From positions 1 through 64,000 of the forward strand of contig NZ_FZOS01000017.1 in the NCBI RefSeq assembly GCF_900188165.1: DNA of 64,000 bases, written 5' to 3'. The notes below the pieces were generated by a model. The model was not told the origin of the DNA, ran no database searches, and saw only the letters and a list, made by a program, of their open reading frames with translations. Positions 43,992-55,933 of the stretch are shown here, piece after piece; positions within the stretch are counted from its first letter, which is position 1, and every line of letters begins with the position of its first letter. Origin of the DNA: Edaphosphingomonas laterariae (GTDB lineage: Bacteria > Pseudomonadota > Alphaproteobacteria > Sphingomonadales > Sphingomonadaceae). The position numbers and the translations under genes are program-made.

Positions 43992-44282
43992 ATGACGATC
44001 CAGCCCTATCGGTCGACGCCGCTGTTCGACGAAACGTCGCTGCCCGCCGCGCTGCGCGCCCGGCACAGCACCAAGGCCGGCGTGTGGGGCGTGATCCGCG
44101 TGCTCGAAGGCGAATTGCGGCTGACCTATCTCGATCCGCCGTCCGAACGCATTCTCGACCCGCGCGCACCGGGCCTGATCCTGCCCGAACAACCCCATCA
44201 GGTGGAACCGATGGGGCCGCTGAAGATGCGGGTCGATTTCTACGACCAGCAGCCGGACGAGGCAGCGCTCGCCGGCGGCTGA
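43992..44282 (+). CDS. DUF1971 protein (TehB-N-like cupin)
   Basis: A 96-residue small beta-rich protein: TPLFDETSLPAALRARHSTK, KAGVWGVIRVLEGELRLTY and PEQPHQVEPMGPLKMRVDFY match DUF1971. This family sits beside NO-response genes and as an N-terminal part of TehB-like proteins, where it is thought to bind metal or ligand through the histidine. It is separated by one base from the truncated haemoglobin and shares its transcript. The precise role is unknown. Confidence 0.88.
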   Translation: MTIQPYRSTPLFDETSLPAALRARHSTKAGVWGVIRVLEGELRLTYLDPPSERILDPRAPGLILPEQPHQVEPMGPLKMRVDFYDQQPDEAALAGG

Positions 44283-44291
44283 CCCGGGACG

Positions 44292-44318
44292 AGGCGGGCC
44301 CGCTGGCCCGCGCCCGCC

Positions 44319-44319
<1 letters not shown>
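44292..44319. terminator. hairpin between DUF1971 and gyrB (convergent)
   Basis: Arms AGGCGGGC (44292-44299) and GCCCGCCT (44312-44319) across a 12-base loop. Only two T bases follow on the plus strand. Position between two gene ends supports termination. Confidence 0.4.
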
Positions 44320-46835
<2,516 letters not shown>

Positions 46836-46869
46836 CTAAAGCGAAATGGGCGCCGGGCTGGTCCGCGGA

Positions 46870-47421
46870 TTAACGAGGACTGGTCGGCCGCTTCAAAGGC
46901 GAGGGCCAATTCACACGCAGGAAGCCGATCGACGAAACCGCCTGCCCGTTGAAGCGCGCCGGCTTGTAGCGACCACGCTTCGCCAATGCCCCACAGGCCA
47001 CCGAATCCAGCAGCTCCCAACCACTGGAAGCGACGACGACACAGCCGGCGATCGCCCCCTGATCGTCGATCTCGTAGACCATTTGGGTGACGCCCTCTGC
47101 CCCCTTGGACATCAACTTCGGGGGATAGTCCTTGGTCGTAACCCACAGGGCCCTGTTGCCGATCGCGACCGCCGGCTCGACCCCCTTGGGCACCCCCTGC
47201 TCCATCAGGGCTTCGCAAGCCGCCCGATCCCCTGCGTCCGATCCGCCACTTATGATTGCGCGGCATTCGTCGATGCCGCCTTGAGCGCCCGTCCGGTAAG
47301 CCAGCGTCGCCCCGCCGACGACGGCGGCGGGATAGGCATCCCCCACCACCGCCGAATCCGTTGGCAGCGGGCTCGTTCCATTAGCGCCGGCCAACATGGC
47401 CAGCATGAACGAGATCGCCAT
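46870..47421 (-). CDS. secreted TonB_C-like protein, copy A
   Basis: A 183-residue protein with a signal-like start (MAISFMLAMLAGANG) and a TonB C-terminal-type domain (about 95-180: YPPKLMSKGAEGVTQMVYEI, RYKPARFNGQAV). The first half has paired cysteines (CRAIISGG, RAACEALM) and is shared with the next gene, so the two are tandem paralogues. Unlike true TonB there is no long proline-rich linker or N-terminal membrane anchor. The ribosome site GAGAGAGGG precedes the start. Probably periplasmic. Confidence 0.75.
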   Translation of the reverse strand: MAISFMLAMLAGANGTSPLPTDSAVVGDAYPAAVVGGATLAYRTGAQGGIDECRAIISGGSDAGDRAACEALMEQGVPKGVEPAVAIGNRALWVTTKDYPPKLMSKGAEGVTQMVYEIDDQGAIAGCVVVASSGWELLDSVACGALAKRGRYKPARFNGQAVSSIGFLRVNWPSPLKRPTSPR

Positions 47422-47433
47422 CACGTCCCTCTC

Positions 47434-47949
47434 TCAGCGCTTGGGCCACACGACGTCGCGCACGCCGATCGCGCGGACGGGCTGGCCCTTGTAGGTGGCC
47501 GGTGAATAGCGGGCGCGGGTGAGGAGCAGCTGGCAGCTCTGCTGATCGAGCCGGGGCGAGCCGCTGGAATAGGAAATCCAGCAGGCACTGGGCTTGCCGG
47601 TTTCGTCGACCTCGACGATCGCTTCGGCTGTGCCGGATTCGCCGCGCTTCACCGCCAGTTCGGGATAGTCGGCCGGGGTGACGAGCGCCGGCCCTGCGAC
47701 CGGCCGGGCCGGAATGACGTCGCGCGGGATGCCGCGATTGCGCAGTTCGTCGCAGGCGCGCCAGTCGCGCCGTTCGGATTCGGTGCTGACGATCGCCCGG
47801 CAGCGGGCAATGCCGCCCCGGCCATCATCGGTGTAGCTCAATGTCGCCTTGTCGATGACGACGGCGGGATAGAGATTGGCCGGGTCCGCCGCCAGCGCAG
47901 GGCCGGCCATCGCGACACCCAATATCCCCAGGCACAGCCGACGCAGCAT
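47434..47949 (-). CDS. secreted TonB_C-like protein, copy B
   Basis: A 171-residue paralogue of copy A. Signal peptide MLRRLCLGILGVAMAGPALA, cysteine pairs (ARCRAIVS, RACDELRNRGIP) and a TonB_C-like end (YPELAVKRGESGTAEAIVEV, ARYSPATYKGQPV). I chose ATG 47949 because AAGGGG stands six bases upstream; 47955 and 47967 are close alternatives, while the long frame to 48456 lies across recF. It is 12 bp from copy A on the same strand. Function unknown; perhaps a periplasmic partner of TonB-dependent uptake. Confidence 0.75.
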   Translation of the reverse strand: MLRRLCLGILGVAMAGPALAADPANLYPAVVIDKATLSYTDDGRGGIARCRAIVSTESERRDWRACDELRNRGIPRDVIPARPVAGPALVTPADYPELAVKRGESGTAEAIVEVDETGKPSACWISYSSGSPRLDQQSCQLLLTRARYSPATYKGQPVRAIGVRDVVWPKR

Positions 47950-48041
47950 TCCCATCCCCTTCCCCATTCGTCTTGATCGCGAACAGTGTAGCCGCATGAT
48001 CGGAATCGGAAAGAGGCTTGGCGGCCAGGCGCAAAGCGCGA

Positions 48042-49118
48042 TCAGCCGTCGAGGATCGCGCCGTGGCTGATGGTGAAACGCTGCGTGCCCGCCGGCGCGG
48101 ACGCGAACAAGGCGGGCTCGGTCCCCGTCATCCACACCTGCCCGCCCGCCGCCGCCAGCCGATCGAACAGCGCGGCGCGACGCAGCGGATCGAGATGCGC
48201 GGCCACCTCGTCGAGCAGCAGGATCGGGCGGCGGCCGATATGATCGGCGACGAGATCGGCATGGGCGAGGACGATGCCCAGCAACAGCGCCTTCTGTTCG
48301 CCGGTCGAAGCGCGCGCGGCGGGCTGGCCCTTGCCGAGATGGGTGACGGCCAGATCGCTGCGATGCGGCCCTGCCAGCGTGCGGCCGGCCGCGATGTCGC
48401 GTCCGCGCCCGGCGGCCAGTTCCGCGCGGAACGCCGCCTCGCCCGCCGCCTGCCATCCTTCCAGCGCAAGCCCCGCGCGGGCGAAAATGCCTTCGGGCTG
48501 GTCGGCCAGCCGCCGGGCCAGCGCTGTCACCGTCCGCGCGCGCGCATCGGCGAGCGCGGCGCCATGTTCGGCCATCGCGGCCTCCAGCGAGGCGAGCCAG
48601 GCGGGATCGCCGCCGCCTACTTCGCCGAGCAGCCGGTTGCGCGCGCGCATCGCCGCTTCATAGCGGGTGGCGTGGACGGCATGGGCAGGCTCCAGCGCGA
48701 GCACCAGCCGATCGAGGAAACGACGGCGGCCGCCAGCACTGTCGACGAAGAGCCGATCCATCGCGGGCGTGAGCCACAGCACCGCCAGCCATTCGGACAA
48801 GGCATTGGCCGATGCCGCCGCGCCGTTGATCCGCACCTGCCGCCGTTCGGGCGCCGAGGCGAGCGCGCCGGTGCCGATCTCGACATCTTCGTCCAGCCGT
48901 GCGGCGACCGCGAAGCCGCCCGGCCCGTCGCTGCGCGCCATTTCGGAGAGCGGCGCGCCGCGCAGACCCCGGCCGGGGCTGAGCAGCGACACCGCTTCGA
49001 GGATGTTGGTCTTGCCGGCGCCATTTTCGCCGGTGAGCACGACAAGCCCCGCCCCGCAGCCGAGCACGGCCTGCGGATAGGAACGAAAATCGGTGAGCAC
49101 GAGGCGGGTGACGGCCAT
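48042..49118 (-). CDS. recF: DNA replication/repair protein RecF
   Basis: A 358-residue SMC-like ATPase. Walker A is GENGAGKTN (about 30-38), the RecF signature [19 protein letters not shown] (about 268) and Walker [15 protein letters not shown] (about 294). The family block LTDFRSY is at residues 8-14. RecF loads RecA at gaps. It follows the GGDEF gene (47-bp gap) and lies away from dnaN and gyrB, which it accompanies in many bacteria. Confidence 0.95.
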   Translation of the reverse strand: MAVTRLVLTDFRSYPQAVLGCGAGLVVLTGENGAGKTNILEAVSLLSPGRGLRGAPLSEMARSDGPGGFAVAARLDEDVEIGTGALASAPERRQVRINGAAASANALSEWLAVLWLTPAMDRLFVDSAGGRRRFLDRLVLALEPAHAVHATRYEAAMRARNRLLGEVGGGDPAWLASLEAAMAEHGAALADARARTVTALARRLADQPEGIFARAGLALEGWQAAGEAAFRAELAAGRGRDIAAGRTLAGPHRSDLAVTHLGKGQPAARASTGEQKALLLGIVLAHADLVADHIGRRPILLLDEVAAHLDPLRRAALFDRLAAAGGQVWMTGTEPALFASAPAGTQRFTISHGAILDG

Positions 49119-49165
49119 GCCGCCTCGTATCGCCTAAACCGGCGGACGGGAATCCCGCCGACCGA

Positions 49166-50167
49166 TCAGGCGACGCAGATCCGGTTGCGGCCCTCGCTCT
49201 TGGCGCGATAGAGCGCCTCGTCGGCGGCCTTGAGCATGGCCGACGTATCGCGCCGGCCGCGCATGCCGGCGATTCCCGACGAAAAGGTGACGCGACCGAC
49301 GGTTTCGCCGGTGCGCCGCACCGTCACCTGGCGCGCGGCAACGTCGGCGCGAATCATGTCGAGCCGGCTCATCGCCTCTTCCGGTTCGGCATCGTCGAAC
49401 ACGACGACGAACTCCTCGCCGCCATAACGCGCGACGAACAGGCTGTCGGAACCGACCTTGGACAGCGAGGAAGCGATGAGCTTGATCACCTGATCGCCGA
49501 TCGGGTGGCCGTGGGTGTCGTTGATCCGCTTGAAATGATCGATGTCGCAGATCGCCAGCGAAAAGGTGCGGCTCTGTTCCTTGGCGGCATCATAAGCGAG
49601 CCTGAGACGGGCTTCGAGCGCGCGGCGGTTGGGCAGCCCGGTCAGCGGATCGCTGTTCGCCGTCACCGATGCCTCGGCCAGCCGGGTGCGCAGGTCGTGA
49701 ATCTCCTCGGACGCCTTGCGAATCCGATCCTCGGCGGTCCAGGCGCGCTCGGTCATCAGCCGCGTTTCCGCCAGCAGATCGGCGATCACCACTTCGGCCC
49801 CCGCGCCGGTGGCGAGCGTGGTGGCGCCCGCTTCCAGCGCATCGGCGAAGCGGCGGGTAACGCCCTGCGCCTCACCGATCACGGTGGCGGCCTCGTCCGC
49901 CTTGGCGCGGGCCTGCTGGGCGAAGCGGATGATCTCGTCGGTCGCGATTGCGCGGCTGTGGAGCGCGACGAGGCTCGCCACCGCCGTCCGCGTCAGGCCG
50001 CCGTGCCGCGCGATCGCCTGATCGACGCTGGCGACCAGCGCCTCGTCGATGCCGAGCACATAGCGGCGGCAGATATCGAAGTTCGATACGGTCGGCTCGA
50101 GCTCGTTGGCGAACAGCAGTTCGCCGATTCGGTCCCACAATCCACGCGCTTCACTCATGTCCGCCAT
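49166..50167 (-). CDS. diguanylate cyclase (GGDEF) with N-terminal helical region
   Basis: A 333-residue protein. Residues 1-160 are helical, cytosolic and unassigned. The GGDEF domain (about 165-330) has DPLTGLPNRRALE and the catalytic GGEEF in ARYGGEEFVVVFD. The inhibitory RxxD site normally five residues before it is absent (VGSD instead), so product inhibition may be weak. Start 50167 follows GGGGAGG; the ATG at 50215 has no site and extends the protein by 16 residues. It lies between rpoN and recF without obvious partners. Confidence 0.85.
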   Translation of the reverse strand: MADMSEARGLWDRIGELLFANELEPTVSNFDICRRYVLGIDEALVASVDQAIARHGGLTRTAVASLVALHSRAIATDEIIRFAQQARAKADEAATVIGEAQGVTRRFADALEAGATTLATGAGAEVVIADLLAETRLMTERAWTAEDRIRKASEEIHDLRTRLAEASVTANSDPLTGLPNRRALEARLRLAYDAAKEQSRTFSLAICDIDHFKRINDTHGHPIGDQVIKLIASSLSKVGSDSLFVARYGGEEFVVVFDDAEPEEAMSRLDMIRADVAARQVTVRRTGETVGRVTFSSGIAGMRGRRDTSAMLKAADEALYRAKSEGRNRICVA

Positions 50168-50268
50168 CTCGATCGTCGCCTCCCCGGGGCGAATCCCGGC
50201 GCGTGCCGCGCCCATAACCTGCCCCCCTGTTAACCGAGAGGTCGTTTCGGGGCTGTTAATGCGCGCGA

Positions 50269-51807
50269 TCAGGCGGCGTGCTGGGAGAGCGCGCGCTGGC
50301 GCCGCCGCTGGACCGAGGAGCCAAGGCCAAGCGCCTCGCGATATTTGGCGACGGTGCGCCGCGCGATATCGAATCCGCGCGCCTTCAACAGCTCGACCAG
50401 CTTGTCGTCGGACAGGATATCGTCGCCCTCGCCCGCAATCAGCTTGGCGATGTGGCTTTTCACCGCTTCGGCCGACACCGCATCACCGCCATCGGCGGCC
50501 TGGATGGCGCTGGTGAAGAAATATTTGAGCTCGAACAGCCCGCGCTCGCACGACAGATATTTGTTCGATGTCACCCGGCTGACGGTCGATTCGTGCATGC
50601 CGATCGCATCGGCGACGGCCTTCAGCGTGAGCGGGCGGAGATGTTCGACACCGCGTGTGAAGAAGGCTTCCTGCTGCTTCACCAGTTCGGTGGCGACCTT
50701 CAGGATCGTGCGCTGGCGCTGATCGAGCGCCTTGACCAGCCAGTTCGCGCTGGCCAAGCAATCGGCGAGCCAGGCCTTGCCGGCCTTGTCCTGCGGGCCC
50801 GAGGCGAGTTCGACATAATAATTGCGGTTGACGAGCACGCGCGGCAGCGTCGCCGCATTGAGCTCGATCGCCCAGCCGGCGCGGGTGCGGGCGATGAACA
50901 GATCGGGCGTCACCGCCTCGATCCGCGTACCGCCGAAACGCAGGCCCGGCTTCGGATCATAGCCGCGCAATTCGCGGATCATGTCCGCCATATCCTCTTC
51001 ATCGACACCGCAGATGCGACGCAGCTGGGGCAGCGCGCCCCGGGCGAGCAGATCGAGATTGTCGATCAGCCGGGCCATGGCGGGATCGTAGCGATCGGCC
51101 TCGCGCGCCTGCAGCGCGATGCATTCGGCCAGCGTGCGCGCGCCGACGCCGGTGGGATCGAAGCTGTGGACGACGCCGAGAACGCGCTCGACCTGGAACA
51201 GCGGCACGCCGAGCCGTTGCGACAATTCAAGCAGCGATGCGGTGAAATAGCCGGCCTCGTCGATCAGATCGACGATCATCGCGGCAATGGCGAGATCGCC
51301 GCCCGACAGGCAGCTGCCGGCCTGGGCGAGCAGATGATCGTGGAGCGAGAGTTCGCCGGCCATGCCGGAAAAATCGGGCCCGTCCTCTGAATAGCCGCCA
51401 CCCGATGCCGCCAGATCGAGGCCCAGCCCGCCATCGAGCCCGCGCGGGGCATCGGCGATGCTGTCATGCTGGAACACCTCGGCATCATAATCGACGTCGA
51501 GCGGGGCATCGGCGCCGGCATCGCCCGTTTCCATCAGCCGATCGGCCGTGGCGGGTTCGTCCGGCCCGTCACCGCCTTCGAAATCCTCGGCGAAATCGGC
51601 GGCGCCTTCGGGCCCGTCACTGCCGCTTTCGGGGCGTTCGCCTTCGCCGGCGCCGGCTTCGAGGAGCGGGTTCTTCTCCAGCTCCTCGGTGATGAAGGCT
51701 TCGATTTCCAGATTCGACAAAGCCAGCAGCTTGATCGCCTGCTGAAGCTGCGGCGTCATGACGAGCGATTGGCTCTGCCGCAGGTCGAGGCGAGGCCCCA
51801 GCGCCAT
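50269..51807 (-). CDS. rpoN: RNA polymerase sigma-54 factor
   Basis: A 512-residue RpoN. Region I is at the N-terminus (LRQSQSLVMTPQLQQAIKLL, glutamine-rich), an acidic region II covers about 60-120, then core-binding region III and the DNA-binding end with the HTH (SRVTSNKYLSCERG) and RpoN box ARRTVAKYREAL. It directs transcription from -24/-12 promoters that need enhancer-binding activators. It follows lptB (46-bp gap), the conserved proteobacterial arrangement; ptsN and hpf do not follow here. Confidence 0.97.
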   Translation of the reverse strand: MALGPRLDLRQSQSLVMTPQLQQAIKLLALSNLEIEAFITEELEKNPLLEAGAGEGERPESGSDGPEGAADFAEDFEGGDGPDEPATADRLMETGDAGADAPLDVDYDAEVFQHDSIADAPRGLDGGLGLDLAASGGGYSEDGPDFSGMAGELSLHDHLLAQAGSCLSGGDLAIAAMIVDLIDEAGYFTASLLELSQRLGVPLFQVERVLGVVHSFDPTGVGARTLAECIALQAREADRYDPAMARLIDNLDLLARGALPQLRRICGVDEEDMADMIRELRGYDPKPGLRFGGTRIEAVTPDLFIARTRAGWAIELNAATLPRVLVNRNYYVELASGPQDKAGKAWLADCLASANWLVKALDQRQRTILKVATELVKQQEAFFTRGVEHLRPLTLKAVADAIGMHESTVSRVTSNKYLSCERGLFELKYFFTSAIQAADGGDAVSAEAVKSHIAKLIAGEGDDILSDDKLVELLKARGFDIARRTVAKYREALGLGSSVQRRRQRALSQHAA

Positions 51808-51852
51808 CAGCGCCGCTCGCGGATCAGCAGGGTCGCTCGCTCACGCATCATC

Positions 51853-52632
51853 TCAAAGGGCGAAGCCCTCACCCAGATAGAGCCGGCGCACATTGGCATC
51901 GGCGACCAGCGCCTCGGGGCTGCCCGAAAACAGCACCCGGCCGTCGTAGATGATGCAGGCGCGATCGACGATATCGAGCGTTTCGCGTACATTATGATCG
52001 GTAATCAGCACGCCGATGTCGCGCCGCTTCAGATCCTTCACGAGATCGCGAATATCGGCGATCGACAGCGGATCGATGCCCGCGAACGGCTCGTCCAGCA
52101 GCATGATCGACGGATCGGCGGCCAGCGCGCGGGCGATTTCCGCACGGCGCCGTTCGCCACCCGACAGCGCCATGGCGGGCGAGGTGCGGAGCCGTTCGAT
52201 GTGGAATTCGCCGAGCAGCGTTTCCAGCCGCTGCGCGCGCACATCCTTGTCCGGCTCGACCATTTCCAACACGGCGAGAATATTCTGTTCGACGGTCAGG
52301 CCACGGAAGATCGAGGTTTCCTGCGGCAGATAGCCAAGCCCGAGAATCGCGCGGCGATACATGGGCAGCCGGGTGATATCCTGCCCGTCGAGCAGGATGC
52401 GGCCGGCATCGGGCTTCACCAGCCCCATCACCGAATAGAAACAGGTCGTCTTGCCCGCGCCGTTGGGGCCCAGCAGGCCGACGACCTCGCCCCGCGCGAC
52501 TTCGAGCGAAACGTCGGTCAGCACCTGCCGCTTGTCATAGGCCTTGGCGATCGAGACGATCGACAGCCCGCGCGACACGCCTTCCGCCTCGGGAAAGGCG
52601 GATGGCCGTTCGAGGGTTGCCGTGTCGTTCAT
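51853..52632 (-). CDS. lptB: LPS export ABC ATPase LptB
   Basis: A 259-residue ATPase with Walker A GPNGAGKTT, Q-loop LPQETSIFRGLTVEQN, signature LSGGERRRAEIARAL, Walker B IMLLDEPFAGIDPLS and switch histidine LITDHNVRETL. These LptB-specific blocks (FRGLTVEQNILAV, DHNVRETL) separate it from LivG-type proteins. It drives LPS from the inner to the outer membrane with LptFG. The N-terminal 20 residues are extra. It precedes rpoN in the usual order. Confidence 0.95.
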   Translation of the reverse strand: MNDTATLERPSAFPEAEGVSRGLSIVSIAKAYDKRQVLTDVSLEVARGEVVGLLGPNGAGKTTCFYSVMGLVKPDAGRILLDGQDITRLPMYRRAILGLGYLPQETSIFRGLTVEQNILAVLEMVEPDKDVRAQRLETLLGEFHIERLRTSPAMALSGGERRRAEIARALAADPSIMLLDEPFAGIDPLSIADIRDLVKDLKRRDIGVLITDHNVRETLDIVDRACIIYDGRVLFSGSPEALVADANVRRLYLGEGFAL

Positions 52633-52759
52633 GCAGCGTCCGATCGCATGGAAATGGTTGGCAAAGCGTTAGGCCTGCCGAATTGGCAGGCTTTATGCAT
52701 GATAACGCCCCCGGCGTCGACGCGAAAGGGGCGTTAACCATCCGGCCCGCGCCGCATGG

Positions 52760-53956
52760 TCAACCGAGCGCGGCCTGCTTTTCCTCCGCACGCCGATCCA
52801 GCTCCGCCCGGCTGATCTTTTCGGATGCCGATTTGAGCTGGCCGCAGGCGGCCATGATGTCGCGTCCGCGCGGCTGGCGGACCGGCGCGGAAATGCCGGC
52901 CTTGAAGATGATGTCCGAAAAACGCTGGATGCGTTCGTCGGTCGAACATTCATAGGGCACGCCCGGCCACGGGTTGAACGGGATCAGGTTCACCTTGGCC
53001 GGCAGCTTATATTTGCGGATCAGGCGGACGAGCTCGCGCGCATCCTCGTCGCTGTCATTCTTGTCCTTCAGCATCACATATTCGAACGTGATGCGGCGCG
53101 CATTGTTGGCGCCGGGATAGGCCGCACAGGCCGACAGCAGATCTTCGATGCCATATTTGCGGTTGATCGGCACGATCTCGTCGCGAATCTCCTTGGTCAC
53201 CGCGTGGAGCGAGACCGCAAGATTGACGCCGATCTCCTTGCCGGCCTTCTCCATCATCGGCACCACGCCGGAGGTGGAGAGCGTGATCCGCCGCTTGGAC
53301 AAAGCGAGCCCGTCGCCGTCCATCACCAGCGTCAGCGCATCACGGACATTATCGAAATTATAGAGCGGCTCGCCCATGCCCATCATCACGATGTTGGTGA
53401 GCATGCGGCCTTCCGGCTGGCTCGGCCATTCGCCGAGCGCATCGCGCGCGAGCATCACCTGGCCGACGATTTCGCCGGCGGTGAGGTTGCGCACCAGCTT
53501 CATCGTGCCGGTGTGGCAGAAACGGCAATTGAGCGTGCAGCCGACCTGGCTCGACACGCACAACGTCCCCCGATCGGCATCGGGGATGAACACCATCTCA
53601 TAATCCTGGCCGTCGTCGGACCGGAGCAGCCATTTGCGGGTGCCGTCGGTCGAAACCTGCGCGGTCACCACTTCCGGCCGGCCGATGACGAAGCGTTCTT
53701 CCAGCCAGGGGTGCATCGTCTTGGCGATGTCGGTCATCGCCGTGAACCCGGTCGCGCCCCGATTATAGATCCAGTGCCACAGCTGCTTGGCGCGCAGCTT
53801 GGCCTGCTTGGGTTCCAGCCCGGCATCGGCCAGCAGCGCGCGAAGCTGGTCGCGGGTCAGGCCGATCAGGTCGACACGGCCGTCGGCGCGCGGCACGGCG
53901 GCGCGCGGCACGGGCACCGGATCGATGCCGCCGGGAATCTGCATGGGAGCGTTCAT
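52760..53956 (-). CDS. rlmN: 23S rRNA/tRNA adenine-C2 methyltransferase RlmN
   Basis: A 398-residue radical SAM methylase. The cluster-binding CxxxCxxC is C140, C144, C147 in [12 protein letters not shown]. Other marks are [21 protein letters not shown], the catalytic cysteine near the C-terminus ([14 protein letters not shown]) and [19 protein letters not shown]. It methylates A2503 of 23S rRNA and A37 of some tRNAs. I chose ATG 53956 ([10 protein letters not shown]); 53968 and 53944 are near alternatives. The long upstream frame overlaps the preceding gene and is rejected. Confidence 0.95.
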   Translation of the reverse strand: MNAPMQIPGGIDPVPVPRAAVPRADGRVDLIGLTRDQLRALLADAGLEPKQAKLRAKQLWHWIYNRGATGFTAMTDIAKTMHPWLEERFVIGRPEVVTAQVSTDGTRKWLLRSDDGQDYEMVFIPDADRGTLCVSSQVGCTLNCRFCHTGTMKLVRNLTAGEIVGQVMLARDALGEWPSQPEGRMLTNIVMMGMGEPLYNFDNVRDALTLVMDGDGLALSKRRITLSTSGVVPMMEKAGKEIGVNLAVSLHAVTKEIRDEIVPINRKYGIEDLLSACAAYPGANNARRITFEYVMLKDKNDSDEDARELVRLIRKYKLPAKVNLIPFNPWPGVPYECSTDERIQRFSDIIFKAGISAPVRQPRGRDIMAACGQLKSASEKISRAELDRRAEEKQAALG

Positions 53957-54011
53957 GGGGCGCCACATAGTCAAAGTCGGCGGATTTTGCCAGTGATCGG
54001 CCCGCGCGTCG

Positions 54012-54512
54012 CTAGCCGATCCCCGCGCAGGCGAGCGCGGCCGCGTCGATCGCGGTGGCTGCCCCGCGCAGATTATAGTGATCGATGTGGCGCTTACCGT
54101 CCTCGCGCCGGGTTTCGACGCGCATGCCTTCGGCCCCGCGCATCGCCGCGATGATCGCCGCATCGGCGCGCGCATCGGGCGCCCAGGCATCGGCGCCGCC
54201 GGCAACGAGCGTGAAGCGCCGGCCATCCACCGTCAGCGTGACGGGCGCCCCTTTCTGCTTCACCGTGCCCAGCCGGATATGAACCTGACCGCGCACCTCC
54301 CGCCCCGGCCAGTTGGCCACCGAGGCGAACGGGCGCCAGCCCGGCCCGGCCCGCGCGTCGATCGCTTCCGAAATGGCGTAGCAGCGCAGCGGGCGCGCAT
54401 CCTTGAACGCCGCCCAGCCGCCGAACAGGCCAAGCGGCTCGCGCGCCATGGCCGGCGCGCCCGTCAGCGTCGACGTCAACGCCAGCGCGATTCCGACGAT
54501 CAGGCGCATCAT
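54012..54512 (-). CDS. secreted hypothetical protein after phosphatase gene
   Basis: A 166-residue protein with signal peptide ([23 protein letters not shown]) and a beta-rich domain with CYAISEAI and [20 protein letters not shown], which resembles invasion-associated locus B (IalB)-like proteins. The ATG overlaps the phosphatase stop by 4 bp (ATGA), so it depends on translation of that frame. It ends 55 bp before rlmN. Function is not known; the IalB likeness is weak. Confidence 0.65.
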   Translation of the reverse strand: MMRLIVGIALALTSTLTGAPAMAREPLGLFGGWAAFKDARPLRCYAISEAIDARAGPGWRPFASVANWPGREVRGQVHIRLGTVKQKGAPVTLTVDGRRFTLVAGGADAWAPDARADAAIIAAMRGAEGMRVETRREDGKRHIDHYNLRGAATAIDAAALACAGIG

Positions 54513-55160
54513 GCCGGCGCCTGCCCGGCGCCTTCGTGAATCACCGTTTCGCGCCCTCCTGCGATCATCGCGATCGATCCCTGCGGCTGCCCCGCCGCCA
54601 CCGGCGCGCGACAGGCCGAATCGACTGCCGCGCCGGTCAGCAGCCCGCGCAGCACCCGGCCCGAAAGGCCGTGCATGATCACCAGTCGATCCCCCACATC
54701 GCCCGCACGTTCGCCGATCCACCCCCGCAATCGCCCCGCCACATCATCATACCATTCCCCGCCCGGCGCCCGCCGCACGAACAGCCCGCTCACCGGATCG
54801 ATCAGGCGGCCGCCCTCCGCCCTGATGGCATCATAATAAAGGCCGCCCCAACCGCCCATGCCCATTTCGCGCAGGCGCGGATCGGTGCGCGCCGCGTGCC
54901 AATCGAGTTCGAGATGGTCGCAGATGATCGCCAGCGTCTGCAGCGCACGGCCGGTATCGGAGGCCCACAGGGCGAGCGCCGGACCGACCCCCAGCCGGTC
55001 GCGCAGCGCCCGGCCCATCGCGTCGGCCTGCGCGACGCATGCGGGTGAGCGGCGTGTGCAACTCCTCGCCCTGCATCCGGCGGGCGGCGTTGAACACCGT
55101 TTCGCCGTGGCGCGCGATATAGGTGCAACCGGCGATGGCCGGCACGACCGGGCTGGTCAT
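54509..55160 (-). pseudogene. histidine phosphatase, frameshifted
   Basis: A phosphoglycerate-mutase-like histidine phosphatase split over two frames. The start (ATG 55160) holds the catalytic RHGE in CTYIARHGETVFNAARRMQG and reads to HTPLT; the rest (from about 55045 down to 54509) continues in the next frame as CVAQADAMGRALRDRLGVG with SDTGRALQT, and the second histidine motif LVIMHGLSGRVLRG. Joining the frames needs removal of one base, for example one G of the GGG at 55043-55045. Both halves look otherwise intact, so this is a single-base lesion or a sequencing error. Confidence 0.75.
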
Positions 55161-55294
55161 ACCGCCAAACCGGGGACTGTAACATTAAGGCAACACTCGG
55201 AATCTGGCTGCATATTGTTCATCCGGGCGACAGGTGGCGGGGTCTCTAAGGCGGGCAGCCCCTTGTTCGGGGCATGTACCTGATGGAGCTTTTT

Positions 55295-55867
55295 ATGCGT
55301 AAAGTTGCAACCGCCCTCCTCCTCGCTTCGGCCGTCGCCGCGACGCCGGCGCTGGCGCAGGATGCCGCCCCGTTCAGCGGCCCGCGCGTGGAAGGCGTGA
55401 TCGGCTGGGACCGGACCCAGGCCAATGGCGGCCATGATGATGGCGTGCTGTACGGCATCGGCGCCGGCTATGACTTCCAGCGCGGCAACACCGTGTTCGG
55501 TGTCGAAACCGAACTGACCGATTCCGACGTGAAGCAGTGCGTTGGCGCCGAAACGGCCGCCGATCCGCGCGTCTGCGCCAAGGCCGGTCGTGACATCTAT
55601 GTCGGCGGCCGCGCGGGCTTCGTCGTGGGCGGCTCGACGCTGCTCTACGCCAAGGCCGGCTACACCAACGCCCGCTACAAGGCGTCGATCGACGACGGCA
55701 CCGTGCGCCTGACCGACGGCAACAACCTCGACGGCATCCGCCTCGGCGCCGGCGCCGAATATGCGGTCGGCCCGAACTCGTTCGTGAAGGCGGAATATCG
55801 CTATTCGAACTACGAGCAGGGCATCGAGCGCCACCAGGCGCTGGCCGGCTTCGGCTTCCGCTTCTGA
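55295..55867 (+). CDS. outer-membrane beta-barrel protein, copy 1
   Basis: A 190-residue porin-like barrel (Opa/OmpA-like) with signal peptide MRKVATALLLASAVAATPALAQ, alternating strands (VEGVIGWDRT, GVLYGIGAGYDFQ, TLLYAKAGYTNARY) and the C-terminal aromatic end FGFRF used by the BAM machine. ATGGAGC precedes the ATG at 55295; the frame from 55274 starts before this site. It has two cysteines not seen in copy 2. A rho-independent terminator follows. Confidence 0.88.
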   Translation: MRKVATALLLASAVAATPALAQDAAPFSGPRVEGVIGWDRTQANGGHDDGVLYGIGAGYDFQRGNTVFGVETELTDSDVKQCVGAETAADPRVCAKAGRDIYVGGRAGFVVGGSTLLYAKAGYTNARYKASIDDGTVRLTDGNNLDGIRLGAGAEYAVGPNSFVKAEYRYSNYEQGIERHQALAGFGFRF

Positions 55868-55898
55868 TCGCCTGATCGGAAACGGGCACGCCCGACAG

Positions 55899-55930
55899 GG
55901 GCGGCGACGGACCTCCGTCGCCGCCCTTTT
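55899..55930 (+). terminator. terminator after barrel copy 1
   Basis: Stem GGGCGGCGACGGA / TCCGTCGCCGCCC (55899-55911 and 55914-55926) with a minimal loop, followed by TTTT. Strong rho-independent terminator. Confidence 0.85.
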
Positions 55931-55933
55931 CAT

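Noticed and set aside
47950-48456. Long N-terminal extension of the second TonB_C-like protein
   Set aside because: The added part lies antisense within and beyond recF's frame region, lacks a ribosome site and would bury the signal peptide.
54831-55160. Separate short gene (109 codons) containing RHGE
   Set aside because: It is the front half of the frameshifted phosphatase; after the HTPLT segment it turns into arginine-rich nonsense.
55161-55294. Second operator of the ATGC-N9-GCAT type before the first barrel gene
   Set aside because: Only unrelated ATGC and GCAT words are present; spacing does not match nine bases.
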